Shown: in pieces, positions 13,540 to 24,204 of the stretch | Layout of the letters: the number at the start of each line of letters is the position of its first letter | Numbering within the stretch: the stretch's first letter is position 1 | Source: Chlorokybus atmophyticus | Taxonomy: Eukaryota > Streptophyta > Chlorokybophyceae > Chlorokybales > Chlorokybaceae | Assembly: GCA_009103225.1 (NCBI GenBank) | Contig: RHPI01000732.1 | Coordinates: 207,751 to 271,750 of the forward strand | Direction of reading: 5' to 3' | DNA length: 64,000 nucleotides | The notes under the pieces: generated by a model | Told to the model about the DNA's origin: nothing | Databases searched by the model: none | The model's input: the letters and a program-made list of their open reading frames with translations, nothing else | Program-made: the position numbers and the translations under genes

Positions 13540-16500
13540 TTTATTGTGAACCTTCACAGGCAAGGCACAGAGTGTTACTAGCTCGTTTTTGGTTGACACC
13601 GGGGCAACGCATAATTTCGTCGAAGATAAATGGGTTATGCGCAATAAGATAGCGTGTAAACCCTCAGCCTTCTCAGCTGCTGGTGCTGGGGGTATGTTAT
13701 CGGTAAAAGGTGAAATCAAGTTGAAAGTCAAGATTGGTAAATATTAAGCCGATTTAACTTTCATCGTAGTACCCATTAACATAGTTGGTGTTGATGTGGT
13801 ATTTGGCCAAGAATGGCAAAATCAAGTGTCTATGACATTGGATACTGCTGCACGGCTGTGCACAGTAAAGAAGGGGCGTAAGCGCATCACTTTGTCCGTG
13901 CAGGGGTCGCATAGCTTGGAATACAAGCAAACGGACCCTGCATTACTTACGGCGCTTCAAGTGAATCGTGCATTACGTAAAAACACACCTGCTTTTCTAA
14001 TGCACCTGACGTCGAGTGATGATGTAGTGCCTGGTAATACGGAAGGTGTGGCGGACATTATTGAGAAGTTTTACGACGTATTCTCAGATGAATTGCCGGG
14101 CTTGCCCCCTGATCGAGGTGTTGGACCCACAATACCTTTAATTTATACAGGTTGAGCCCTAATGAGAGGGGGGAAATGGAAACACTGATAAAAGAGTCAT
14201 TGAAAAAGGGATTGATTGAACCAAGTTCTTCACCCTTTGGCGCAACCATATTGTTTGTTTGTATAAAAAAGAATGGGAAGTTGCGCATGTGTGTGGATTA
14301 CTGTGCTCTAAACAAGATCACGGTAAATAACATTTACCCGTTGCCAAGGATTGATGATGTGTTTGACGAGTTGTCAGGGAACGCGTACTTTAGTACGCTA
14401 GACTTGACAAGCGGCTATCATCAAATCCGGATTCATCCTTCGGATGTCTATAAGACAGCATTTATGACACCTACGGGCCATTATCAATACAAAATGTTAC
14501 CTTTGGAATTGACTAATGCACCCGCTGTGTTTCAGAAGGAAATTAATTAAAATTTCGGTGATATGCTTGGTCAACATGTCATGACATACTTGGATGACAT
14601 CATTGTCTTTAGTAGAACAAAGGAAGAACATAGGCAACACTTGGAAGCGCTGTTTGCAAGATTGCGCAAGCATCGTTTGTTGGCAAATCTCATCTAGTGT
14701 GATTTTTGTAAAACGGAGTTGCCCTTCCTTGGTCACACTTGTGAGTGGTGCGGGTATCAAACCTGACCCTCGCAAAGTGCAGATTGTGACAGAGAGGCCC
14801 CAACCTCAGAGTGTCCATCACCTAAGGTCGTTTCTGGGGTTGGCAAACTACTACTTTTGCAAGTTCATGATGGGGTACTCGACAGTTGTCATGCCTTTGA
14901 CCAAACTGTTGCGTAAAGATGCCCTGTTTACTTGGACAACAGCACAAGAAGCTGCTATGCAAAAGGTGAAGTTGGCTTTAACAACAGCGCCGGTGTTAGC
15001 ACTGCCAAATTGGGACAAACACTTCACAGTGGTCAGTGACGCATCAACACTTGGGTGTGGTGCGGTCTTATTGCAAGATGGTAGACCTTGTCCTTATGAG
15101 TAGGAATTTCACTCCTGCAGAGGTGAACTACACTACGACAAAGCAAGAACTATTGGGTATAGTTCATGCTCTTAAGACATGGAGATGTTACTACAGGGTG
15201 TTCAGTTCACTGTTGTGATTGATCACAACCCATTGGTGTATTTCTCGACACAGCAGAACTTGTCGAGACGGCAAGCGCGCTGGAATGAGTTTTTATCCAG
15301 GTTTACCTTCGATTGAGTGTATCGGCCGGGCAGAACCAATGTGGCTGACCCTTTGAGTCGCTGCCCGTCATTACTGGCGGTGATGCGCGCGCAGTTACTC
15401 GCGACACGCAGCACATTGTCTCCCGATGATAAGTTTGTGCAAACTGTTGTATGGGCGTACACTTTAGAGCCGTGGTTCCAATGCAGACAACTTACAAAAG
15501 TTTGACAAACGTGACAATCTGTATTACATGAGCAACAGTTTGGTGATACCTGATCATGCTGAACTGCGTGTAAAATGCATAGTGGATATACACGATCCAC
15601 CGTATGCTGGGCACTTTGGTAGTCGCAAGACCACTAAGGCAGCGCAACAGTTGTATTGGTGGCCATCGTTGCCTGCTGATGTGAAGCGGTATGTGGACAC
15701 GTGTGACAAATGTCAACGTGACAAACCGTTACGTCAAAAGCTCGCTGGGCTACTGCGGCCGTTACCAGTTCCTGACAGCAAGTGGGAAAGTGTGAGTATG
15801 GACCTTATCACTGAGCTGCTTAACACAGCGTTGGGTCATACTGCGGTTGCAGTGTTTGTGGATCGTTTGATCAAAATGGTTCACATTGTTCCTTACCGTA
15901 CGGAGATAGGCTCACGTGATCTAACGATGGTTTTTGTCGCGTCAGTGTTCAAGTTGCATGGCTTGCCTCGCAACATTGTCTCTGGCCGTGACCCGAGGTT
16001 TGTGGCTCAGTTTTGGAAGTCGCTATGCAACTTCCTGCAGATACAGCAGCACATGAGTACCGCTTATCATCCGCAGACTGATGGTCAAACTGAACGCGCC
16101 AATCAAGTGATTGAGGAAACCATTCGGCATTATGTGAGTCCGAATCAGTCCGATTGGGAAATTTATCTTCCAATGGCTGAGTTCGCGATTAACAATGCAT
16201 GGCAAGAGTGTGCAAGAAACTCCGTTTTTCTTAAATTACGGAGTGCATTCATAAAGTCCTTGGAGTAGTAAATTGCCGGTCTAACGACTTGACTCGCGTG
16301 CCTGCAGCGCGCGAGATGGCTGCGGCCATGCAAGACAGGTTAGCGTTGGCAAAGAGCTGTCTGCGCGCAGCGCATGACAGACACAAAGCCCAGACGGATA
16401 AGCATTGTAGGCAGGCCAACTATGATGTGGGCAATTCGGTGCTTTTGAGCACCAAAACATATCTATCAAGGGAGTGGGTACCCGAAAGTTTTCCCCTTGC

Positions 16501-16860
16501 TGGATAGGCCCCTTTAAAGTGGTTGATCGGGTCGGCACTCACGCGTATCGTTTGGAGTTACCACAATCCATACGTATACATAACGTGTTTCATGCGAGTG
16601 TACTGAAACCGTACCGTTCAGACGGTCGGGTTCAACCTCCTCCACCCTCTGTCGCAGTGGATGGCAATGATACTTTCGAGTATGAGGTGGAAGCAATCCT
16701 GAGTCATCGTAAGCCCCAACGCAGACGCGCGCCGACTTACTTGGTAAAATGGAAAGGGTATGGTGTTGAACACAACACGTGGGAACCTGAAAGGAATCTT
16801 ACCAACCGTCAAGAGATTCTTCGGGCGTACTGGAGTGATGTGTCCGCACGCGGACGGTAA
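13540..16860 (+). pseudogene. pol: pol polyprotein remnant: protease, RT, RNase H, integrase, chromodomain
   Basis: The aspartic protease shows VDTGATHNF near 13600, with a stop at about 13746. A linker frame ends at 14155. RT (14152 on) has the expected blocks (LTSGYHQIRIHPSD) and YLDD near 14590, with in-frame stops at 14548-14550 and about 14697. RNase H starts near 15020 (VVSDASTLGCGAVLL) and is frameshifted around 15100 and 15220. Integrase (15528-16268) has a zinc-binding region ending CDKCQRDKP, the first Asp in SMDL, and the Glu in TDGQTERANQ, but the second catalytic Asp is replaced by Gly (IVSGRDPRF). After a further frameshift the C-terminus ends in a chromodomain (YLVKWKGYGVEHNTWEPE) and stops at 16860. 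Confidence 0.95.
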
Positions 16861-16974
16861 AAGGGTGCTGGCAGACATCTGTACCGCTTCGGCCTTGATT
16901 TTTGTCTCACTCAGGTTTTCGGTGCTCACGGTGGAACCTTGCTAACCCTTTAATGAGGACATTGATACCTAAGT

Positions 16975-16983
16975 AGGGGGGAA
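16975..16983 (+). other. polypurine tract
   Basis: AGGGGGGAA lies directly before the 3' LTR start, the position where plus-strand priming occurs in LTR retrotransposons. Confidence 0.85.
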
Positions 16984-17344
16984 TGTAACGGGATGCTACC
17001 GATATGCGGTTCCCCGCCCTTATTTAATAAGAAATAAGGGTCCCAACGGGGTAAACACAGCCATTAGAGTCGTATCAGGGTCTTTATAGGCCCTAATAAG
17101 GTGTTATGCTATGTACCACTGATATCGACTTGAGACTCATGTCTCAAGTCCATATCGGCCGCATGGCGGTGCTGCTAACGCAGCGACCGCCATAGCTAGG
17201 GGATCTCTATCTTTCGATCCCCTGGCTGCCAGGGGATCGAAAGATAAAGATCCCCTGACTGCCAGCGGCGGCGGCGGCGACGTGGCTGTGGTGATGGTGT
17301 TGGGGTAGGGGATCAAAGGGGGCGGTAGCAACCCCCTTCTAACA
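16984..17344 (+). repeat. 3' LTR of chromovirus, with foldback expansion
   Basis: 361 bp from TGTAACGG to TTCTAACA. Compared with the 5' LTR it carries an extra inverted copy of the AGGGGATC...GATCCCCT block: arms 17198-17225 and 17229-17256 (28 bp, one mismatch, 3-nt loop). Other differences are scattered substitutions. Confidence 0.95.
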
Positions 17345-18030
17345 GACTTACGCAGCTTGTGAATCCCCTTGTTCGTCGACATACTGGTTTCATTGAGTAG
17401 CGCTACACTTTATGATTGCGGGCTTTAACTTGAGATCAGATCACGTTTTTAGGGTATGGTATACACGACAGAGGGGTCATATATATATATATGCGTGTGT
17501 GTTTGTGTAATAACAATAACAAAGCAAGCAAGCAAGCATATTATCCATAAAACGAAACAATTAAACCAATTACTTAAAACCACACCACACGTCTACATGT
17601 GAATATGTTACCATGTTAAAAACTTGATTGAGTGAAATTACACCGCATATAAAACAAATGCACATTATTGTAATGGATTACATTACATATGAATAAGCAT
17701 GATCATGTATCTCATTATAATAATTAAGAATCATGCATATAATCGATGCATAGATGGTGCAATACATATTTCACCGATTTGATGCGTGCAACAACGCCCA
17801 AAAGCTGTGAGTGTTGACTCAACACTCCCATCACTGCTAGGACTCCCCAACTTGGGAGGCTGTGTAAGTTACACAGTGTAACATGTCGTTTATGATCATG
17901 GGCTTTTTCAAGTCCCAAACACGTTCCTTCAATTATTCCCGACTCACATCTAGCACAAGTCAGGACTAACTGCGATCAAGACACGCATTCCAGACCTCGG
18001 TTAGTGGGGTGGAAGGCGCCGTGCAGCAGG
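17345..18030. other. intergenic, AT-rich
   Basis: Contains a short (AT)n followed by TG-rich DNA near 17480-17505 and otherwise AT-rich sequence without reading frames. The proximal promoter of the NDUFS6 gene must lie at its right end. Confidence 0.5.
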
Positions 18031-19319
18031 ATGGCGGCTGCGGCGGTGGCGGTGGGGTCGGCCAGGAGGGGGCTGTTGAAGTTGTTGCTTCCAAGCAGCA
18101 GCAGCGGATCTTGCAGACTGTACGCCGCCGCCGCCGGTCCCACCGGCAGCTTGACAGACCCAACGGTGACAGGCGGCCTGGCCGGCGGTGACTCCACGTC
18201 AGGCCCGCCGCCGGAAGTGGCAGAAGATTCCGTCAAAGAAAGGAAAGGCTTGCTGGACGCTCACACAGCCAAATGGATGCAGGTGCTTCGCGAATGGCTA
18301 GGTGTACAGTGCTGTGACCATCTCTAGTTGTAATGAGTCATCACCCATATCATCAACAGTATGGTTGCCTCCCTCCACAACTGTATGTTGCTCGTTAACA
18401 TTGTGATTTTCCTCTCATAGCCTTGCTGTGCTCTGCTGTGTGCATGCGTGCTGGAGGTCAAGTCAACGTACGTCAGCTCGCAACGTACATGAGCGCTACC
18501 AAGTCGCGAGTAACAGCGTATGCAAGTTGTCGAAACTTACTTCAATCCCAATTGTGTCCCAAACCGTAATTGAAAACCAGACCCCAATCCCAGCATCAGA
18601 TGTGACGACACTAGCAGACGCATGCAGCTCCAAGTTGTCCTAGTTTTCGCTTTCCAAGCAGTGTTTTTTTTTGACAAACGCACCATATTATTTATGTTTG
18701 AGTCTAATTGTTGAGCAGTAGACCATTGGCGTTTGATAGCTGATGTGCATGCTGTCATGCTGCTGTTTGCTGGTTATAGTTCCTGGTCATGCTTTTCCAA
18801 AACAAGTGTGTGGCCTGTCATCGTATACATGTTGTTGTGGTGCACAGCTCTTGAAATATGCAATGCATTAGGAACTCAACTTTGTCGTACGCCCTCAGCT
18901 GTACGCCAAGTATTCGTCAAGCAACCTGCAGTTCGTGACCTGTTGTTGCTATGTAAGTGTGCTTAGTAACCGCTGCCACTGCGTCCCTCAGAACACGTCT
19001 CTAAAGTCGCCCATGGAGAGGATTTGGGCTGCGCCTCCCATCAAAGTGCATGGAATGATTGCTGCTTGCGAAGGCGGTAAGGAATGCAACCCCTGCCTGC
19101 AGTGACAAGCCGTTGTTGTTGTTGTTGCTGCTGCTGCTGCTGCTACTGCATATGCACTATATGATCCATACGTAGTAAAGCGTAAAGCGTTTGCTTGCAT
19201 TGTCAGGTACTGATCCAGCTGTGGGTCATCCTCTGGAGTTTATTCAGCTTTTGCCAGGCCAAGAAGCCATCTGTAAGTATTGCGGGCTGCGGTATTTCCC
19301 CGATACCCATGCACATTAG
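18031..19319 (+). CDS. NDUFS6: NADH dehydrogenase (complex I) zinc-binding subunit NDUFS6 / 13 kDa
   Basis: Nuclear-encoded accessory subunit of mitochondrial complex I that binds zinc and is needed for late assembly of the peripheral arm. Three exons (18031-18282, 18992-19076, 19207-19319) give 149 aa with correct phases. The N-terminus MAAAAVAVGSARRGLLKLLL is Ala/Arg-rich with no acidic residues, as expected of a mitochondrial presequence. The conserved core follows: HTAKWMQ, then TSLKSPMERIWAAPPIKVHG, ACEGGTDPAVGHPLEFI, and the zinc motif CKYCGLRYFPDTHAH at the end. The metal ligands expected in this family (His of GHP, CxxC and the terminal His) are all present. Intron 2 contains a GTT/GCT triplet run. 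ATG 18031 is preferred because the frame further upstream lacks an ATG. Confidence 0.96.
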
Positions 19320-20164
19320 TGTAGCACGCACGCTGTAGTATTATGTCATTTGTAGGAATTCTTCAAGATGAGCTTCTGAGATGCGGTCTCTTGTGCGACA
19401 TTTGCCGTGAGTATTGCAACACTTGCGTGCATGGCAGTATATCTTCTGTCATTGCATTGCCGCAGTCCATTGGCATAACATGGCGACTTCGCCTGGGAAC
19501 AGCATGCAAGAGGCCAATTCTGCGACTCAAGAAAGTGTACACAAATGCATATGCTCACAGTGCATACTGACCAGTCAGCATGAATGAGTTGCCATATCCG
19601 TACCAACTTGCTATTCACAGCTGACGCATTGAGTTAGCACTGGCAGCAAATGTTGCAAAATTAGTATGGGGAACACGCACAAATTCTCATGCGTATATGA
19701 GGCAGCAAATGCAAAAGTATCCACAAGGCTGTGACATACTTCCAATCAGCATTGACCAAGTTAGCAGAACAACGATTCAAAGTGAAAATTGATAAACTTA
19801 ACACCAACAAAGCACGCCAACAGCATGTTCAAACAATGAACATGCGCAAGAAGAACTAACAGGAATCAACAGGAATTTCCGACAAGCAGAAACTGCCATG
19901 AGGCAATGGCCTGGCAACAGCAATCACGGCAACACGTTGGGCGCCTGCCACGCTGTAGCACAATACCTCCAATCCGCTTCAATCTCCAATGCATACTCAT
20001 CCGCAACGCGCCAAACAGTCTCAGCAAACTCGTCTTCATGGCCTGCCCACACAATACATCAGCTTCAACGATGCACAGACATGATGAGGCAAGTTTGGCT
20101 GCAAGGCTCGCAATTGAAGTAGTGAACACCCAAGTTGTTACATAAGATCATGTTGCAATCGCAA
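19320..20164. other. convergent 3' intergenic region
   Basis: Lies between the 3' ends of NDUFS6 (+) and the DUF2252 gene (-). Reading frames of up to 90 codons occur on both strands, but none shows a conserved motif or splice context. Confidence 0.5.
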
Positions 20165-22479
20165 CTACTTTGCCCGTATAACAATCACTTCACCAGCGGT
20201 CAAGTTGAGAAACTCGTTGCGGAATGTGCCAAGCCCCATTTTTGGTTCGGTGTCGCGCTGGGCGTACAGTTGCGTGGAAGCGAGTATGGTGCACATCTGT
20301 TCCGAAAGCTGGATGAACTCCTTGGCGTCTTCCAGCAGGAAACGCCTCTCATCCTTCTTGATGTCATCGGCAAGCAGCGGGTAGGACGCTTTGAAGGGGG
20401 AACGCTCTCTGACCGAGTAGTAACCGTCGGGAAGGCTGAAGTAACCAAGGAAGCGATCCGGTTCTGGAACTAGCGCCTGATACACCGCAGCATGCCGCTC
20501 ACCGTCATTCTTGAAAGTGTTCAGGAGCTCAACACGCTTCTTTGTGGAAAGGTAGCCGAAGCCAACCGGAGGCGATTGTCGTTTGGCATCCAGGATGCGG
20601 GTTGCATTTTCAACGCCTTCAAGCAATATATAGTACCTACAGGTTGACACAACCATTGCAGCACCATTGCTTGAGTTGTGCCGAAACAAGTTGTATACAT
20701 ACAACATGCGTACACGCAAGGACACACGGCTCTAGCTTGTGTTGGTTGTACCTGGGTGTGCCAAGGCTGCCAGTGCCAGCAAGCCAGCGCTTGGCAACAT
20801 CAAGGACATGCCATGACTGTGATGGGTCGAATGCCAGCGTGCGGTTGGCAAGTGTTGTTCTGTACGCAAACATGCTTGCTTCAATCATCATACGCTCAGT
20901 AGTGTCGCGAGCCAGCGGAGAGAGCTTTCCCTTGATGTGCCTGAATCTGATAAGAAAAGACATCTGAGTAACAATGATGTGCAAACAAGGACATGTGACT
21001 CCAACTCAATCCAGTCATGCACCAATCTACCTGCGCCTGCCCTTGGTGTCTAATTCCGTCCACTTATCCAACATGGCCTGCCTTGTTGAAGTAATTGCCA
21101 CATACTCTGTCCACAACGATAACGGTCCCTTCATGTTGGCAGCCGTGAACACTGCATCCTCAGGGCCTCTGTACCTTCTCACCTGAGCAAGCCGCAAGCA
21201 CAGTTAATAGTGCATTGCTTTGCAGTATACAACTGATACTGAATCTAGTATGTGCATTAACTTGAGATTGTGCTCACCGCTTCTGCATATGACAAAGCGC
21301 AGGCACGTATGGCCGTCTTGTGTGCAGCAGCGCCAAGGGCAGTGGCATTTGTAGCATCGTTGTGACGGGCGATTAGCACGAGAGATGCTACAAGCCGCCA
21401 CAAGTCGTACTGGTAGTCGCCTACCATGCCCTCATCAAAGTCATTAGGGATGAACACAATCCTGCCCGACGCATCTGCAGCAACCTGTCAAACGGCATGT
21501 CAAGACCAGGAAGGTGCTTTGCATACATGTGTGATCAACATCCATGCGGCAGACACACATGCAAGCATTTGTGTTTGTGCGGTTGCGCGGGCATGTGCAT
21601 GACACACATGCATGCACATACCCCAAAGTTGTAGGCATGTGCATCGCCAGTGAGCCATGTCTTTGTTTCGGGGCTGCCGAAACGATCCAACCGCCAGTCA
21701 CCACTGCAAATTAACCCAAATCAAACAAGCTGACCCGCACAGATGTGCACAGGCTATGGTCTGGCCAGTGGCAGTAGAAATATATCAGGCAGCGCACCTG
21801 AAATCTCCCCAGTAAAGGTGACATGTCCCTGCAGATCAACGGTCGTTAGCCTTCTGAACATACATGCTGTGCATAACTCTTGTTGACATGAAATTTGCAC
21901 GTGCAAACACAGTGGATATGGCGCGAACCAGGTTGGATGGACGATTGCACAAACCTCTGAATAAAGCAAATGCGGTTGGAGCCATGGCTTCAAATTTCTT
22001 AATCCGGATGCCAGGTTTGAGCTGACTGTTCCATCTGTAAACTTCTGCCAAAACCTGCAGAAGTTTAAGATCAGCTGCGAGTAAGACTGCAACTCTTTAC
22101 ACATTTCACGACAGTAGCATATGTGGATCAATACGACACACAGCCATAACACTAGCTTCTACACCTACTCAGATGACAACACGCACATGTTTACTTTTTC
22201 CGCTCTTCTGTTGTCAGCTGTCTTCAGTGGGTTTCCGTCAGCTGAGTAGTCGCTTATGAAGGAAGGGAACTTCTCGGCATTCTGCGCCGCATACAGGCAC
22301 GACCACGACACCTCATGCTTCTTGTGATGGTGCGCAAGAAGTGACAATGATGATGCAGCTGAGATGGCAACAAATGTCGCCAGCGATGAGACAGCACACA
22401 ATCCCAGTAGCATGAGCAGCCTTGGTGTCCGCCCGCGCCTGTACCCACAATCACCAAGTGTTGGGATATGGCAATGCAT
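20165..22479 (-). CDS. DUF2252 family protein with N-terminal membrane anchor
   Basis: Uncharacterised DUF2252 family, common in bacteria. The N-terminal exon (from 22479) has a hydrophobic anchor, LLMLLGLCAVSSLATFVAIS, then a lumenal-type segment (CLYAAQNAEKFPSFISDYS). The next exons give MAPTAFALFRG (about 21960), a small exon at 21828-21800, then DWRLDRFGSPETKTWLTGD with AHAYNFG (21700-21620), IPNDFDEGMVGDYQYDLWRL (from about 21460), AANMKGPLSLWTEYVAITST (about 21150), and the C-terminal exon ending at 20165. The pair GDxHxxNFG plus NDFDE resembles the catalytic and metal-binding loops of aminoglycoside/choline-kinase-like folds, so a small-molecule or lipid kinase role is possible; this is inference. 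It is divergent from the beta-lactamase-like gene. The start could instead be a downstream exon, since a plausible acceptor lies inside the first frame. Confidence 0.87.
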
Positions 22480-24204
22480 GACTCATGCCGTGTAAGCTTT
22501 AGCGCAGACTATCGGCAGTTTCTGGCGGCTTGCCTGACCAAACACGACAGCATCACGAATGAACGAACACATCAAAGCACTGCAAACAGGCTGGTGCGGG
22601 CAAGAACCATGGGTACAGTGACACTGAGCAAAGAGCGTGTCTGCATTTACAATGACGTTAGTTAGCACCCAGTACTGCTTTTACGTGAGCACGTAGCGTC
22701 TTGCCTAGCATGAGCACAGCAACTTTACTGTCGAATGCAAGAACGTAGCGTTTGTGTGCAGTGGCCTGCTGTTGCATTGCATCCAGGTGAGCTTACACCT
22801 GACCTTGCTGGCTTCTCTAGAAACGGGTCATCCAGCAGCGGTGTCGTCAGCGACTCCATCCTTCTATTTCTCTCAGACAAACTTCAGGCTTACCAAATTG
22901 CAGTCACGGGCAATGCTGCTGCCTGCTCAACACACAGTGCCCCACTGCATGTCTATGCGCGCCGACAGCCAGTCAGGTGTCAAGCTGAGGTCGGCAATGC
23001 CTGCGACCAGAGCAACCCTACGAGCTTCATGGCTGCCGCCGCCGCCGCCGCCGCCACCATCGCCACGTGGCAGAACAACCGACGCTTCAGTACTGAGATC
23101 AAATCCTCATTACGGTCAGTCCTCATTGCACCTCTTGTAGTTCTACCTCACACAGGACCCAGTGTGAACAACTGGCTCATCTACCTGATCATCAGGTCCT
23201 GATGAAGTCAAGCATGAACACTGCGGCAAAATTGACTTCAAGCTCTTGGGTCCCAAATGGAGCCAGGTGCAACGAATTTTATCTTGTATTGGGACCCTTT
23301 TGCTGATGTGGCGAACGCTCATCATTGAAGTGTGCAAACGGCTTTTTATAGCGTGCTGTTCCCGCGCAAAAAGGGCGGGAAGCTGCAGCAGGCGTTTTAT
23401 ATAAGGCTGCTTGGGCCCGCTGCTCGCAGGCAGCAGCCTGGCTGAGCAGCTTGAGCTTAGCAGCGCTGTGGACGGCCGCAGCAAGGTGTGGAGAGGCTTG
23501 GCAGTTGTTGGCGTGGTGAGCTGTTGCATTGCTCAAGCTGGTTGTGAAGCTTACGGACAAGCGCAAGCTCAAGCGCAGGCGCAGGTGCAAGGGCAAGCCA
23601 AAAGTTGAGCTCCAGCGCTAGCTATCTGCCTTGCCTGGTCAAGCGTCAGCTTAGCCAACAGGCGGAAAGGAGGCTGTGGCAGGGGCAAGCAGCATACGAG
23701 AAGCTGCTTGTTGTCTAGTTGCAAGCTGTTTCGAGCTGCGCAAGCTCGCTGGCTACCGTGCATTGTCGTTGAGCGGTGCTGCTTGACGTCGGATCCAGCT
23801 CAGGCGACAGCCATCGGCGATGACGAGCTGTGAGTTTGCGTGGTGACTGCATTGAAGGTGAGAAATTAGTCTGGATCAAGGTTCCTGGACTAGTGCCTTT
23901 AGTGGATCGCAGCAGTTTGGGCATGCTAGTATTGTTAAGACTTAACTTGCAAGGTCGGCATGAGCCTGTTGGTTGCATAGGCCCTCGTGTCCAGCTGCCA
24001 ATGCTTAACGTTAACTGACAATGCGCCAGTTTGATCATGAAAATGGTACTCTTTCTGCTATGACAGTAGTGGCTTCTGACATGACAGGTTTGCAGGTCTT
24101 ATTGCTCGCCTTGGTCCGCACATTCGTTGAAAGCAAGGAAGAGGAGTCTTATCCTACCTGAGAGGAAGGCTGCATTTCGACCTTAGCTTGGTTGTGTTGA
24201 CATT
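22480..24204. promoter_or_regulatory. divergent intergenic region, 1.7 kb
   Basis: Separates the starts of the DUF2252 (-) and beta-lactamase-like (+) genes. It holds a possible small exon pair near 23029-23270 (listed separately) and a run of CAAGCG/CAAGCT-type hexamers at about 23555-23605. Otherwise I see nothing I can name. Confidence 0.4.
23029..23271 (+). CDS. possible small gene with Ala-rich organelle-type N-terminus
   Basis: An ATG at 23029 opens an Ala run followed by TIATWQNNRRFSTEIKSSLR, an organelle-presequence-like stretch. After a candidate donor near 23116, a plausible exon follows an acceptor at about 23200 (DEVKHEHCGKIDFKLLGPKW in one frame), but the phases do not join cleanly. 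I do not recognise the protein. It may be spurious. Confidence 0.2.

Larger units (their letters stand above)
10613..17344 (+). mobile_element. Ty3/gypsy chromovirus LTR retrotransposon, inactivated
   Basis: A 6.7-kb element with both LTRs (TG...CA ends), initiator-Met PBS, gag, pol in the order protease-RT-RNase H-integrase-chromodomain, and a polypurine tract. Flanking bases AACTT (10608-10612) and GACTT (17345-17349) look like a 5-bp target duplication with one substitution. The LTRs differ at many positions (roughly one in seven or eight by eye) and by a 45-bp length change, so the insertion is old. The reading frames carry several frameshifts and stop codons and one catalytic integrase substitution, so this copy is not autonomous. 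Confidence 0.96.

Noticed and set aside
23411-23608. Gln/Ala-rich small protein
   Set aside because: The frame is a by-product of a CAAGCG-type hexamer repeat.
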